23,896 bases of DNA from DYIU01 sp038326775 (GCA_038326775.1 JBBQKJ010000045.1:1-23896), one strand, 5' to 3'; positions 7,038-15,096 are shown, counted from the first letter of the stretch. A program made the numbers and translations. The notes: a model not told the origin generated them from the letters alone.

Positions 7038-9614
7038 TCAGAAGCCCACCACGTTGTGCCCGCCGGTCCAGCCGTTATAGCTGAAGTACATCGGCCGCTC
7101 GGCCACGACAGGCCTGTTAGAGGTTATCCTGGTTGACACATCGTGCCCCCGGCCTGTGATATCGGCGACCTTCACCGTCGCCCTGCCGTAAGGCTCGATA
7201 TTAAGAGTGTGCTCAACGGGGCTCCCGCTCTCCAGTATGAAGTCGATGACCACGCGGGCGTCCTCACTGCCAGGGTTCGCGACGCAGATATACTGGTCGG
7301 CCCAGTCGTAGGTGCACCCCTCGGCGAAGAACCAGGAGGTCTTGATATCGGGTGAGCCCAACACGTCGTGGCCGCCGGTCCACGAGCGCCCGGGCCCTCC
7401 TCCCGTGTAGCTGAAGTACATCGGCCGCTCCGCGACAACCGGAAGGTCGCTATCGATGATGATAGCCGAGTCCACCCCGGCTCCCACCGCCTGGTTCACG
7501 TCCAGCGTCCAGCGGGAGTCGGCTCCCACCGTGTAGCTCTCTTCCTGCCGCGTCCCGTCGCTTTTAAGGAATTGAACAGTTATACGGGTATCTGTGTCAT
7601 TCACGTTCTGGACCGCGAGCCACTCCTCGAACCCCGCCCTCGTGCTGCCCTCCGCGAAATACCACCTGGTTTCCGGGCTGTCGGCGCCCATCACGACATG
7701 CCCGCCGTCCCACTTGCCCCTGTAGTCGAAGTACATGGGCCGCTCGGCTATGATCCCGGAATCGCAGTGAACGCGCACGGACACATCCTGCTCGGGCCCC
7801 ACGTCATCGTTGACAAACGCGCTCACGCGCGACCGGGGGGGCAGCCGGTACTCCTTCCTGGCCGCGCCCCCACCCGCCATCGTGTAGTGGACGGTTGCCA
7901 CGACCTCCTCGGAGTTGGGGTTCTGCATGCATATCCACTCCTCGAAGCCGGAGCGCGTGGTGCCTTCGGCGAAGTACCAGTCGCCGGCCGGGGCGGCGAT
8001 GCCGGTCGCGCAGTGCCCCCCGGTCCACGAGTAGCCCGCCTGCCCCTGCTTGTAGCTGAAGTACATGGGGCGCTCGGCATAGAACTGACCCTCCGCCGAC
8101 AGCTTCACGGACACGTCCTGGCCGGGGCCGACCTCTTCGTTCACGTTGACGGAAGACCGGGATGACGGGTTCAGCGAGTACGTCCTGGTAAAGGGGCCCC
8201 TGTCCCCCGCGAACATGTATGTGGCACTCACTTCCAGGGTGCTCGACCCCGGGTTCTCGAGGCTCAGCCATTCTTCGAACCCCTCCCGGGTGCAGCCTTC
8301 GGCGAAGTAGTAGGAATGGCTGTCGTGCGACGGAGGCGGTACGGGCTCTCCTTCGACCGCGAACTCGACCCCGTTGCTCGCCGTCCCTTCCCAGTCGTGC
8401 ACGACCACCGGACCGCTTGTCGCGGTGTCGGGCACCGTGGCGGTGACCCTGCCGTTGGTGAACGTCGCCCGGGTCGCGGCGGTCCCGTTGAAGGTGACGC
8501 GCGCGTTCTTTCGCAGCGCGCCGAAGTTGTTGCCGTTGACCCGGATGGAGCTTCCGGGGTTCCCGGAGCCGGAGCCGAGCGAGCTTATGCTCGGCCCGTC
8601 CCCCGGGAGGTCCTCCATGGTCCAGGCTTCCCACACGTACCTCTTGACGAAGTCATAGCTCAGCCAGACGTAGCCCTTGCTTGACCCGTTCCAGCCCGAT
8701 CCCCAGGAGTTCACCATTTTGAAGCCGCCCCTGTGGTCCGCGTCGCGACCCCCGGGATTTATGTTGTCGTTGTATCCGCAGATGGCGACGCCGTGCCCCC
8801 CGGCATAGCCGGCCGAGCCGTTGTAATCGTAGTAAGCTTTGACCGAGTTGCCTCCGAAGTCCGGGAAATCCGAGTATACCGGCATCCCCGTCACCAGCAT
8901 CTTGCCGTCGTTCAGCCACGCCTTCGCGCTTCCGATGTTGTTGGGTGAGGCAAACGGCCCCATCTCCCCGCGAATCCACAGGTAGGATGCCCCGGCCGGT
9001 ATCCGGTATGGCTTGGCCGCCTCCAGTTGAGCCCGGGTTGGCTGACGGGTGCAGTTGCCGGCGTCGTAAGGCATTTCGGCCATATCCACGGCGCCCTTCA
9101 TCTGTAGGACATCGAAGGCGTCCGGGAAGGACGACCCCTGGTCCTCACCCCCGTTTATCTGGTTATAGATGAAGGAGGGGCTGAACTGGTACTGCGAGTT
9201 GCTGAGGTTCCAGCTTCCGTGCTCCCGCTTCTCGGACCAGCTTTTGTAATAGTAGCTTACGGCCCAGGCCACGCAGCTCCCCTGGCCGCCCTGGTTTCCC
9301 ACGGGTGGAATCTGCGAGGAGAGGTCGACGGATGTCGCAAGAGCGAGCCCGGAGCCGCCCGAAAGCGCCCCGGCTTTTTTGTAATCGCCTACTGGTGAAG
9401 GCTGGAACCCCAGGTGGTGGCTGCCGTCCCCCTCCACCGCCCGGTCGCCTCTTGAGAACGAGCGCGGGTCGGGCTCGGAGGCCGCCACCGCTTTCATCGA
9501 GAAGGGTACCGCCAGCAGGAGCGACAAGACCAGGATAACCGAGGAGAGGCACCTGACTGCGACGCACACCCCAGGAGTCACCCCGCGTGCGAGGTTCTCA
9601 CGGACATTTTTCAT
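7038..9614 (-). CDS. Secreted papain-like (C1-type) protease with IPT/TIG-like domain and four YFAEG/ERPMYF repeats
   Basis: This is an 858-residue exported protein. Residues about 20-45 form a signal peptide (hydrophobic stretch ending VAAS). Residues about 95-335 are a C1 papain-type peptidase domain. It has oxyanion Q108 and nucleophile C114 in GNQGGQGSCVAWAVS, H274 in AGGHGVAICGY and N302 in MVNSWGSGW, so the catalytic set is complete. Residues about 340-420 resemble an IPT/TIG immunoglobulin-like domain (PSISSLGSGSGNPGSSI, VTFNG, TVPDTATSGPVVV). Four tandem repeats follow at about 435-540, 546-645, 650-755 and 760-858. Each starts WYFAEG and has a GFEEW-type motif (degenerate in the last repeat), VGPxxDVSV-like centre (variable), then AERPMYFSY and WTGGHxVxG. 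There is no LPXTG or C-terminal membrane anchor. The ATG at 9614 has only a weak GGTGGCGG site. Confidence 0.88.
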   Translation of the reverse strand: MKNVRENLARGVTPGVCVAVRCLSSVILVLSLLLAVPFSMKAVAASEPDPRSFSRGDRAVEGDGSHHLGFQPSPVGDYKKAGALSGGSGLALATSVDLSSQIPPVGNQGGQGSCVAWAVSYYYKSWSEKREHGSWNLSNSQYQFSPSFIYNQINGGEDQGSSFPDAFDVLQMKGAVDMAEMPYDAGNCTRQPTRAQLEAAKPYRIPAGASYLWIRGEMGPFASPNNIGSAKAWLNDGKMLVTGMPVYSDFPDFGGNSVKAYYDYNGSAGYAGGHGVAICGYNDNINPGGRDADHRGGFKMVNSWGSGWNGSSKGYVWLSYDFVKRYVWEAWTMEDLPGDGPSISSLGSGSGNPGSSIRVNGNNFGALRKNARVTFNGTAATRATFTNGRVTATVPDTATSGPVVVHDWEGTASNGVEFAVEGEPVPPPSHDSHSYYFAEGCTREGFEEWLSLENPGSSTLEVSATYMFAGDRGPFTRTYSLNPSSRSSVNVNEEVGPGQDVSVKLSAEGQFYAERPMYFSYKQGQAGYSWTGGHCATGIAAPAGDWYFAEGTTRSGFEEWICMQNPNSEEVVATVHYTMAGGGAARKEYRLPPRSRVSAFVNDDVGPEQDVSVRVHCDSGIIAERPMYFDYRGKWDGGHVVMGADSPETRWYFAEGSTRAGFEEWLAVQNVNDTDTRITVQFLKSDGTRQEESYTVGADSRWTLDVNQAVGAGVDSAIIIDSDLPVVAERPMYFSYTGGGPGRSWTGGHDVLGSPDIKTSWFFAEGCTYDWADQYICVANPGSEDARVVIDFILESGSPVEHTLNIEPYGRATVKVADITGRGHDVSTRITSNRPVVAERPMYFSYNGWTGGHNVVGF

Positions 9615-9707
9615 ACCGCCACCAAAACCGATTCGTCGTGATTCTCAGCCTGCCTTGTTAATCGTCGAGCCAGGCGGGCGCGCAGTATCGGAGAAATGAT
9701 GATTCTG

Positions 9708-9751
9708 CTGTAGGATTCACCGTGCCGTACGGTAGGTGTTGGTCCTACCGT
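9708..9751. repeat. GTAGG/CCTAC dyad element, copy 1
   Basis: A perfect stem ACGGTAGG (9729-9736), 7-nt loop, CCTACCGT (9744-9751), is preceded by another TGTAGGAT at 9709-9716. A related element with the same order (GTAGGA, ~14-16 nt, GTAGG, short loop, CCTACCG) lies at 10241-10283. Each lies upstream of a leftward secreted-protein gene, this copy about 95 nt before the protease start. Confidence 0.5.
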
Positions 9752-9815
9752 TTGACAGGCATGAAGTGCGCCACGGCCCCCCCCGGCGGCGCGGTGGCCG
9801 GTGAACGGTTATCGA

Positions 9816-10034
9816 TCAGGGGGCGATGAAGGTCACAAGTCCGGGGGTGACCTGTGCGAGCACGAGGATGTTAGAAGGCGCAACCCCCGTACCGTCCACG
9901 TGGATCACGCGCGCGATGGTGACACTCACGGTGACCGCGGAGGAGCCGTCCGCGAAGCACGCGGCACCGGTCGTCATCAGCACGGCCGCAAGCAGTATCA
10001 AGCAAACAGTGAGAACGAATATTCGCCGCCTCAT
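9816..10034 (-). CDS. Small secreted protein of unknown function (72 aa)
   Basis: Residues 1-4 are MRRR, followed by a hydrophobic stretch to about residue 25 that ends in an alanine-rich possible cleavage site (GAACFADG). This gives a mature peptide of about 45 residues, rich in V, T and A, with an alternating pattern suggesting beta strands (VTVSVTIARVIHVDG). I recognise no family. The start is ATG at 10034, with GGAGG and AGGTG within 15 nt upstream. The frame is open further upstream, but that part has no signal-peptide logic. It lies about 200 nt upstream of the protease gene on the same strand, and both have a GTAGG/CCTAC dyad in front. This suggests, but does not prove, shared control. 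Confidence 0.6.
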   Translation of the reverse strand: MRRRIFVLTVCLILLAAVLMTTGAACFADGSSAVTVSVTIARVIHVDGTGVAPSNILVLAQVTPGLVTFIAP

Positions 10035-10411
10035 GTTGCACCTGCCTCCGAGCCGGAAGCCCGGCTTTCCGCCCTCAAGTGCGGAAAGGCATACCCCGCG
10101 CGCTTTCTCGATGATTTCTGAGTTGCTCACAAACCCCGCCTTCACCGGATCCTCTCTCTTTCATTGGAATATGTCCATTTCCCACATCTTGATTATCGAT
10201 GAGCGTGAAGGCTGCCGGTATCGGAGGAAGGAGGCTTTTGTCGTAGGAATCGGGCGCACTCGCTGTAGGCTTTCGTCCTACCGGGCGGCGAAGAGCCAGC
10301 CCACGGGTGGGGCGTTATTGGGAAAATGGCTCGTATGGATGAAAGCTGACAGGCAAATGGGGCCTCGGAGAATAAACGAGGCTCACCGGGGTCCAAGGGG
10401 TCGGCCCCGTT
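10035..10411. other. Gene-free stretch with structured leader and dyads
   Basis: No convincing gene lies here. Read leftward toward the 72-aa gene, 10043-10089 can fold into two hairpins enclosed by a short outer stem. One pairs CTTTCCGC with GCGGAAAG (8 bp, around 10067-10089 on the plus strand); the other is CCGG-GCTT-CCGG-like. They end next to the GGAGG/AGGTG ribosome-binding region. The GTAGG/CCTAC element (10241-10283) is also here. Just after sufB there is a 6-bp hairpin (10362-10382, GCCTCG/CGAGGC) without a clear T-run, and a CGGGG/CCCCG stem (10388-10410) followed by TTTT on the plus strand. None is a textbook sufB terminator. Confidence 0.4.
10241..10283. repeat. GTAGG/CCTAC dyad element, copy 2
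   Basis: CGTAGGAATC (10242-10251) is followed about 12 nt later by TGTAGG (10264-10269), a 7-nt loop and CCTACCGG (10277-10284). Its arrangement matches the element at 9708-9751, although the loop sequence differs. Conserved stem with changed loop is what a structural or palindromic-operator role would leave. It lies about 210 nt before the 72-aa secreted-protein start. Confidence 0.45.
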
Positions 10412-11632
10412 TTAGAAAAGCGACTCCTCGGAGAGCTTGATGGCGTGGTCTATCTGCTCAGCCAGAACAGGAGGCAGCCCCTCGATGTCCACGTTCATGA
10501 AGCCGCGCACGATAGTGGCCACAGCATCGTCCTCGGACAGGCCGCGTGCCATCAGGTACTCGACTTCCTCCTTTGCGATCTTACCCACGGCCGCCTCGTG
10601 GCTCATGTCCACACCCTCAACCTGGCCGTCCAGTTCCGGGATGGCGTAGATCCGCCCACCGCCCTTGAGTATCATGCCCCGGCACTCCAGGTGAGCCTTG
10701 ACATCCGGCACCTCGCCGACCAGCAGCCCCCGGGAGATTATCTCGCCGCCCGTGGTTATCGCCCTCGCTATCATCTCGCATCGCGTCTTCGGCGCCGAGA
10801 GAACAGCCCTGGAGCCTACGTCCATGTGAGAGCCAGCGGGGGCCAGCAGGACCGAGTTGAAGCGAGCCGTCGCGCCGTCGCCGACCAGGAACGCGCTGGG
10901 GAACAGCTGCAGCGACTCCACCGGGTGCAGGCAGATGTAGTTATTCAAAAAGACGCCGCCCTCCTCGACGCGGATGGCGCTGCGGGGTCGGACCGCCACC
11001 CTGGGGGCCCAGTTATGGATCATTGAGAAAGTTATCTTCGCGTTCTTCTTGACGTAGAACTCGCTGACGCCGATGTGCAGGCCGCGGGACTCCGGCGAGT
11101 CGGTGGCGCAGCCGGTGATGATGTGCAGCTCGGAGCCCTCTTCGGCGATGATGACGTTGTGCACGTTCTGGCTGACGTTCTCGGACTTGAGGTAAAGGCA
11201 AGCCTGCACCGGGAAAAACGTCTTAGCCCCGGGGAGCGCCCGAACGAAGTAGCCATCCTGGAAGTTGAGCTCGGCGCTGGCGGTGTACTTGTCCTGGTCC
11301 ACCGGCACCAGATTCCAGACGTACTCCTCCAGCCAGTCGTAGAGCTCCAGGGCTTCACGGATGGCCATCACCTCGATGCCCTCCTGGGTGGGCGCCGCGT
11401 GAATCACGGTGCTGTCCACCTGGATAAAGGAACCCGAGCGCTCGGCCCCGCTCACGTCAACACCGGCGCTGAGCAGTCGCTCCGGGTCGACCACGTCGAC
11501 CTCCTCGAGCTTGCATTCCTCGTACTCCGGCGCGTCGCAGGAGTACTCGTCAAGGTCGATATCCGGCCCGAACTTACCCGCCTTCTCTTTCGCCGCCTCG
11601 GCCTTCCTTGTTATTTCAACTCTCTCTGGCAC
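10412..11632 (-). CDS. sufB: SufB/SufD-family Fe-S scaffold, minimal (SMS-like) type
   Basis: This 406-residue protein is the SufB/D beta-helix scaffold that, with SufC, assembles Fe-S clusters in the cytoplasm. The C-terminal family block is clear: TTGGEIISRGLLVGEVPDVKAH, then HLECRGMIL with C317, then MSHEAAVGKI with H345-E346, then the RGLSEDDAVATIVRGF helix. C317 and H345/E346 align with E. coli SufB C405 and H433/E434, which are needed for cluster assembly, so this copy looks functional. It is shorter than E. coli SufB (495). The start GTG at 11632 was preferred because GAGGAG lies 8 nt upstream; an in-frame GTG at 11641 is too close to it. It overlaps the end of sufC by 22 nt. No SufD, SufS or SufU follows. 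Confidence 0.88.
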   Translation of the reverse strand: MPERVEITRKAEAAKEKAGKFGPDIDLDEYSCDAPEYEECKLEEVDVVDPERLLSAGVDVSGAERSGSFIQVDSTVIHAAPTQEGIEVMAIREALELYDWLEEYVWNLVPVDQDKYTASAELNFQDGYFVRALPGAKTFFPVQACLYLKSENVSQNVHNVIIAEEGSELHIITGCATDSPESRGLHIGVSEFYVKKNAKITFSMIHNWAPRVAVRPRSAIRVEEGGVFLNNYICLHPVESLQLFPSAFLVGDGATARFNSVLLAPAGSHMDVGSRAVLSAPKTRCEMIARAITTGGEIISRGLLVGEVPDVKAHLECRGMILKGGGRIYAIPELDGQVEGVDMSHEAAVGKIAKEEVEYLMARGLSEDDAVATIVRGFMNVDIEGLPPVLAEQIDHAIKLSEESLF

Positions 11633-12342
11633 GTTAGACACTCCTCGTAGCCATGGTCCCTTATGCCCCGCAGTATCTCGTGGGGGTTACCGGTGCACCA
11701 GATGGTCTCGTTCACAAGCACACAGCCTTTATCCGCCTCCACGTAGTCGAGTATGTACCCGGAGTGGGTGATTATGAGCCCCGCCTTCTGGCGCCCGCGG
11801 TGCTGGTCGCGCTGCAGGAGGCGCCGGATGGCGTTGCCCACTACGTCCAGGTTGACCAGGTCCACACCCGACTCGGGCTCGTCCAACAGGACGAGGTCGG
11901 GGTTCTGGGCCATCAGCTGCAGCAGCTCGGCGCGCTTTATCTCGCCACCTGAGAACCCGGCGTTGATATCGCGCTCCATGAAGTCGGTGAAGTTGAGCTC
12001 CGCCGCTAGATCCACCGGGTCCCGCCCGCCCCCTTTGATGAGCTCCAGCATGTCCTTGACCTTCAGGCCGCGGATTGTGGGAGGGCGCTGGAACATGATA
12101 CCGATGCCGCGTTTGGCGCGCTCGTCTGCGGGCAGGTTTGTTATGTCCTCGCCCTTGAAAATGATGCGACCACTCTCGACCTTATAGTTCCCCAGGCCCA
12201 TGATGGCCATCAGCAGCGAGGTTTTACCCGAGCCGTTCTCGCCGAAGAGCATGCGCGTCTCACCGTTTCCGATTGACAGGCTGATGTCCTTCAAGAGCGG
12301 CTTGCCCTCTATGGACACGGTAAGGTTCTCAATCTCTAACAT
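11611..12342 (-). CDS. sufC: SufC-type ABC ATPase for Fe-S cluster assembly
   Basis: This 243-residue cytoplasmic ABC ATPase has all motifs: Walker A GENGSGKT (34-41), Q-loop Q85, signature FSGGE (130-134), Walker B VLLDEPESGVDL (151-162, with the ESGVD variant typical of SufC rather than transporters) and H-loop H193. SufC dimerises on the SufB/D scaffold, and ATP binding opens the scaffold for cluster assembly. CAGGGTG lies 7 nt upstream of the ATG. It is the first gene of a two-gene operon with sufB, order C-B, as in the minimal Suf-like systems of archaea and anaerobic bacteria. Confidence 0.93.
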   Translation of the reverse strand: MLEIENLTVSIEGKPLLKDISLSIGNGETRMLFGENGSGKTSLLMAIMGLGNYKVESGRIIFKGEDITNLPADERAKRGIGIMFQRPPTIRGLKVKDMLELIKGGGRDPVDLAAELNFTDFMERDINAGFSGGEIKRAELLQLMAQNPDLVLLDEPESGVDLVNLDVVGNAIRRLLQRDQHRGRQKAGLIITHSGYILDYVEADKGCVLVNETIWCTGNPHEILRGIRDHGYEECLTCQRELK

Positions 12343-12400
12343 CGTTTACACCCTGCCTTGCTGGATGCCGGCGCCTGCCGACCGTTCAAGAAGCCTGTTT

Positions 12401-12406
12401 ATTATA
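12401..12406 (-). promoter_or_regulatory. -10 box of the sufCB promoter
   Basis: On the minus strand the sequence reads TATAAT exactly, about 60 nt upstream of the sufC ATG. The -35 region at 17-18 nt is not recognisable. A start near 12394 would give a leader of about 50 nt. I see no IscR- or SufR-like operator that I could name. Confidence 0.45.
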
Positions 12407-12602
12407 GCAAGCAGTTTGCCGCGAAAGATTGATTTCCTACGGTTCTGTTGCTTATTTGATTCGTCCGGCTGGACGCCCGGGTCGGGCGGAACCCACCTCA
12501 CGAGGGGCCGACGGGGTGCATGTGCCTGATGGGGCTTACGGAAACATCGACCTGAGTAGGGTGTGCATACACAAGGGAAGAAAAAGGATCTTGGCAACAT
12601 AG

Positions 12603-12632
12603 GTTGACAATTTGATATTTGTCAACTATAGT
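12603..12632 (+). promoter_or_regulatory. Consensus promoter with embedded palindromic operator
   Basis: -35 TTGACA is at 12604-12609, followed by a 17-nt spacer and -10 TATAGT at 12627-12632. The perfect inverted repeat GTTGACAA-N8-TTGTCAAC (12603-12626) covers the -35 and the whole spacer. A start site 6-7 nt after the -10 falls on the A of the ATG at 12639, so the mRNA should be leaderless. A protein bound to the palindrome would block RNA polymerase. The HTH protein encoded next is the obvious candidate (inference). Confidence 0.75.
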
Positions 12633-12638
12633 TGCTTC

Positions 12639-12881
12639 ATGGACAAGACAAAGCCCAGGATACCCAAGGTGAAAGATCCGGCGGATGGCCTTGCCGCTGT
12701 GGTCGCGCTGCGGCGTCTGGCTGACCGCCTGGAGGACGCAACGGTCGAGCGCGCCATGCGGGAGGGATGGAGCTGGCCACAGGTGGCAGAGGCCCTCGGT
12801 GTGACCAGGCAAGCGGTGCACAAGAAACACGCCAAGCGGCTGATCGCCGTGGGTGTCGAGCTCAGGAGGCGCAGTGATTAG
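12639..12881 (+). CDS. Small helix-turn-helix regulator paired with a ClpN protein
   Basis: This 80-residue basic protein has an HTH at about 45-66 (WSWPQVAEALGVTRQAVHKKH), of the type found in short actinobacterial DNA-binding proteins that sit before ClpN-domain genes. The N-terminal half is a predicted helix (ADGLAAVVALRRLADRLED). ATG at 12639 is chosen because the -10 box ends at 12632. This would make the transcript leaderless and rules out the upstream TTG at 12612, which lies inside the promoter. The gene overlaps the ClpN gene by 8 nt. It probably autoregulates through the palindrome over its promoter (inference). Confidence 0.82.
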   Translation: MDKTKPRIPKVKDPADGLAAVVALRRLADRLEDATVERAMREGWSWPQVAEALGVTRQAVHKKHAKRLIAVGVELRRRSD

Positions 12882-13359
12882 GTTGACGAAGGAGGCCCGC
12901 GACGTCGTAGAGCGCGCCGGGAAAGAGGCCCGCACGATCGCTTCGGGGAGCATCGAGGCCGAGCACATTCTTCTGGCGCTGGCGGGCCGGGAAGGAACCG
13001 CCGCCCAGCACATATTGGCTTCGGCGGGTCTCGCGCATGAAGCACTGCTGGCGGCCATCGAGCAGGAGTTCGAGCAGAGCCTCGCATCAGTTGGGGTGCT
13101 GGTAGGAGAGTTCGATCTGAATGCGCAGGCCGACAGCTCGAAAGGCCGATTGGGGTTGGCGGCTTCCGCAAGACTGGTGCTAGAGCGGGCGTTAGCTGTG
13201 GCGAAGAGACGGTGTGACAACCGCCTCGAACCGATCCATCTACTGCTCGGGGTGCTTGATGCAAAAGCTGGAACAGTGCCGCGCATGTTCGCCCTGGCTG
13301 AAGTAGACGTCGCCGACCTCGCGCAGCGCGCCGAAGCAGCGCTTCCTGCCACGGGCTGA
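12874..13359 (+). CDS. Clp N-terminal-domain protein (stand-alone ClpN repeats)
   Basis: This 161-residue protein consists of the two helical repeats of the Clp_N domain: residues about 1-75 (EARDVVERAGKEARTIASG, then IEAEHILLALAGREGTAAQ) and about 92-155 (LVLERALAVAKRRCDNR, then LEPIHLLLGVLDAKAGTV). It has no AAA+ ATPase part, so it is not a Clp unfoldase. In ClpA/ClpC this domain receives adaptors and substrates. A free copy could act as an adaptor, a decoy, or the sensor partner of the HTH protein (inference). GTG at 12874 was chosen because AGGAGG lies 4 nt upstream and the start overlaps the HTH stop. TTG at 12883 is an alternative. Confidence 0.85.
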   Translation: MIRLTKEARDVVERAGKEARTIASGSIEAEHILLALAGREGTAAQHILASAGLAHEALLAAIEQEFEQSLASVGVLVGEFDLNAQADSSKGRLGLAASARLVLERALAVAKRRCDNRLEPIHLLLGVLDAKAGTVPRMFALAEVDVADLAQRAEAALPATG

Positions 13360-13582
13360 TCCTACGGACTTAGTGATTTTGGCGGCTCACCAATCGGTCC
13401 CTGAAGAAGCTGCGGAGCAACTCCCCCAAGGAACGGAAAAACGCGCAGCCTGGCGGTGACACCGAGAGATCAGTCGGCGAACACACCACAGGCTTCAGCC
13501 AACCGCACTCGAAAGGCCAGATTCTTGATAGATTATTTGCGTTGTGGAAGGCATATAGGGAAAACAGAGGGGGGAGATCGCC

Positions 13583-14756
13583 ATGAGAAAGCATCTGAGG
13601 TTGACAGTAAATATAATGGTCATCCTGCTTGTAGCATTTCTTGCTTCATCATGCGGCACCACTTCTTTCAGCAAGGAACAGCAGAACAAGATGACTAAGA
13701 CAATAGCCGCCCTCATGAAAGACCACCACTTCCCCGGAGTAATGGTGGGTGCGTGGTACCCGGGAAGGGGACCTACGTGGTCGCCAGGGGGAAGTCGGAC
13801 CTGAAGACAGGCAAGCCCATACGGATAGATGACAAGTTCGGGGTTGGAAGTACCACAAAATCGATTGTCGCCACAGTATTGCTGCAACTGGTCGACGAAG
13901 GCAAGCTCACCCTTGACGACAAGGTCAGCAAGTACATCTCCTGGGTTCCAAACGGCGAGAACATCACGATTCGCCAGCTCCTGAACATGACAAGCGGCCT
14001 TTACAATTACACGCAGGACCCGAACCTGCTCGCTACGTCGCTACCGACTCGAACAGGAAATGGAACCCTGAAGAGCTCGCCAGGGTAGGAGTCTCGGGAA
14101 AGCCGTATTTCTCTCCCGGCGAGGGCTGGTACTACTCGAACACCAATACCATCCTGGTCGGGCTTATCATCGAGAAGCTGACGGGCAACAGTCTCGAAGA
14201 CGAGGTGAAAAGAAGGATAATCGACAGGCTGGGGCTGAAGAACACGTACTGGCCGAAGAGTCCTGAAATACATCCTCCGTCTACCCTTGGATACGACTAC
14301 GATGAAGAGAACAAAGAATACTCGGAGGCCATGAAGATAGACCCTTCCTTCCTCTGGGCGGCGGGGGCGATGGTCTCAAACCTCCAGGACCTGAGGGTGT
14401 GGGCCGAAGCGCTGGGGACCGGCAAGCTCATAAGCAAGGCGATGCAGAAGGAGAGAGAACAATTCGTTGACATGGTGCCACCGATGCCGTCGGGCATGCC
14501 CGAGCCCGCCAATGGTATGGACCCCGGTTACGGACTGGCTATGGTGAAATACGACAACAGCAGCAAATGGATTGGAATCACGGGCAGGACTAGCGCATAC
14601 GATACACAGGCTTTCTTCCGCCCTTCGGACAAGGCGGTTATCATAACATTCACGAATACGCGTACGGCCGACGGCGATGGACCGCTGTTCTTCGCGACCA
14701 TCTCGAAGACCATCTTCCCCGACTCTTTTCCCAACGTGAACACCGACCAGGAGTAG
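13583..14756 (+). pseudogene. Serine hydrolase (beta-lactamase class C / DD-peptidase-like lipoprotein), two frameshifts
   Basis: Three reading frames in succession encode one continuous protein. First, 13583 to about 13755 gives a lipoprotein signal (LLVAFLASSC, lipidated C24) and HHFPGVMVGAW. Second, about 13755-14033 continues PGKGTYVVARGKSDL and carries the SxxK motif STTK in FGVGSTTKSIV. Third, about 14034-14756 begins RYVATDSNRKW and carries YSN (second motif, YxN) and GITGRT in the position of the HTG/KTG motif. Both shifts are -1, each repaired by restoring one base, near TGCGTGGTACC and CTGCTCGCTACG. The rebuilt protein (~390 aa) is normal for the family, whose members cleave or transfer D-Ala peptides or esters outside the membrane. 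GGGGGAG lies 6 nt before the ATG. The gene is either a recent pseudogene or carries two sequencing errors. Confidence 0.8.
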
Positions 14757-15096
14757 GGGCGGGCTTTTCTACTAACGCACGTTTATCCACTCCTCAAGCC
14801 GTGTGCAAAAGATTGTGTCGGTCCTCAGACACCAAGTGTCACGCAGCGTACGCAAAGTCGATCTCTCAGGCACCTTTCCTGCCCCGCTCCTTTGAATAAA
14901 ACCGCGACAATGGACACCTGATGGCGGTCAATCGCCTTCGCAGACCGGCAGGGCGGGCTGTTATGCGGAAGCGAATGCCGGAAAGTGCGGGGAAAAACGT
15001 TCCATAAGTTGTACTGTTATAGGGTGGCATGCGCAGCGTCACAGATAGAGCTTCGGCGACCATGAGCGTGAGCCGAGCCGAAAGAGGCGTCAGGCG
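14757..15096. other. Intergenic stretch, no gene
   Basis: No open frame with gene-like content is present. A 16-nt sequence TCACGCAGCGTACGCA at about 14839-14854, containing the palindrome TGCGTACGCA, recurs at about 16383-16398. TGTTATAGG near 15015-15023 resembles an extended -10 box and could serve the DUF3089 gene, but no -35 is visible. Confidence 0.4.

Noticed and set aside
10035..10150. Calling the leader a c-di-GMP-I riboswitch
   Set aside because: Only part of the conserved core resembles GEMM, and the GCAAACC and tetraloop-receptor parts are not visible.
12612..12638. Upstream TTG start for the HTH gene
   Set aside because: It lies between the -35 and -10 boxes of the promoter, so it would not be on the transcript.
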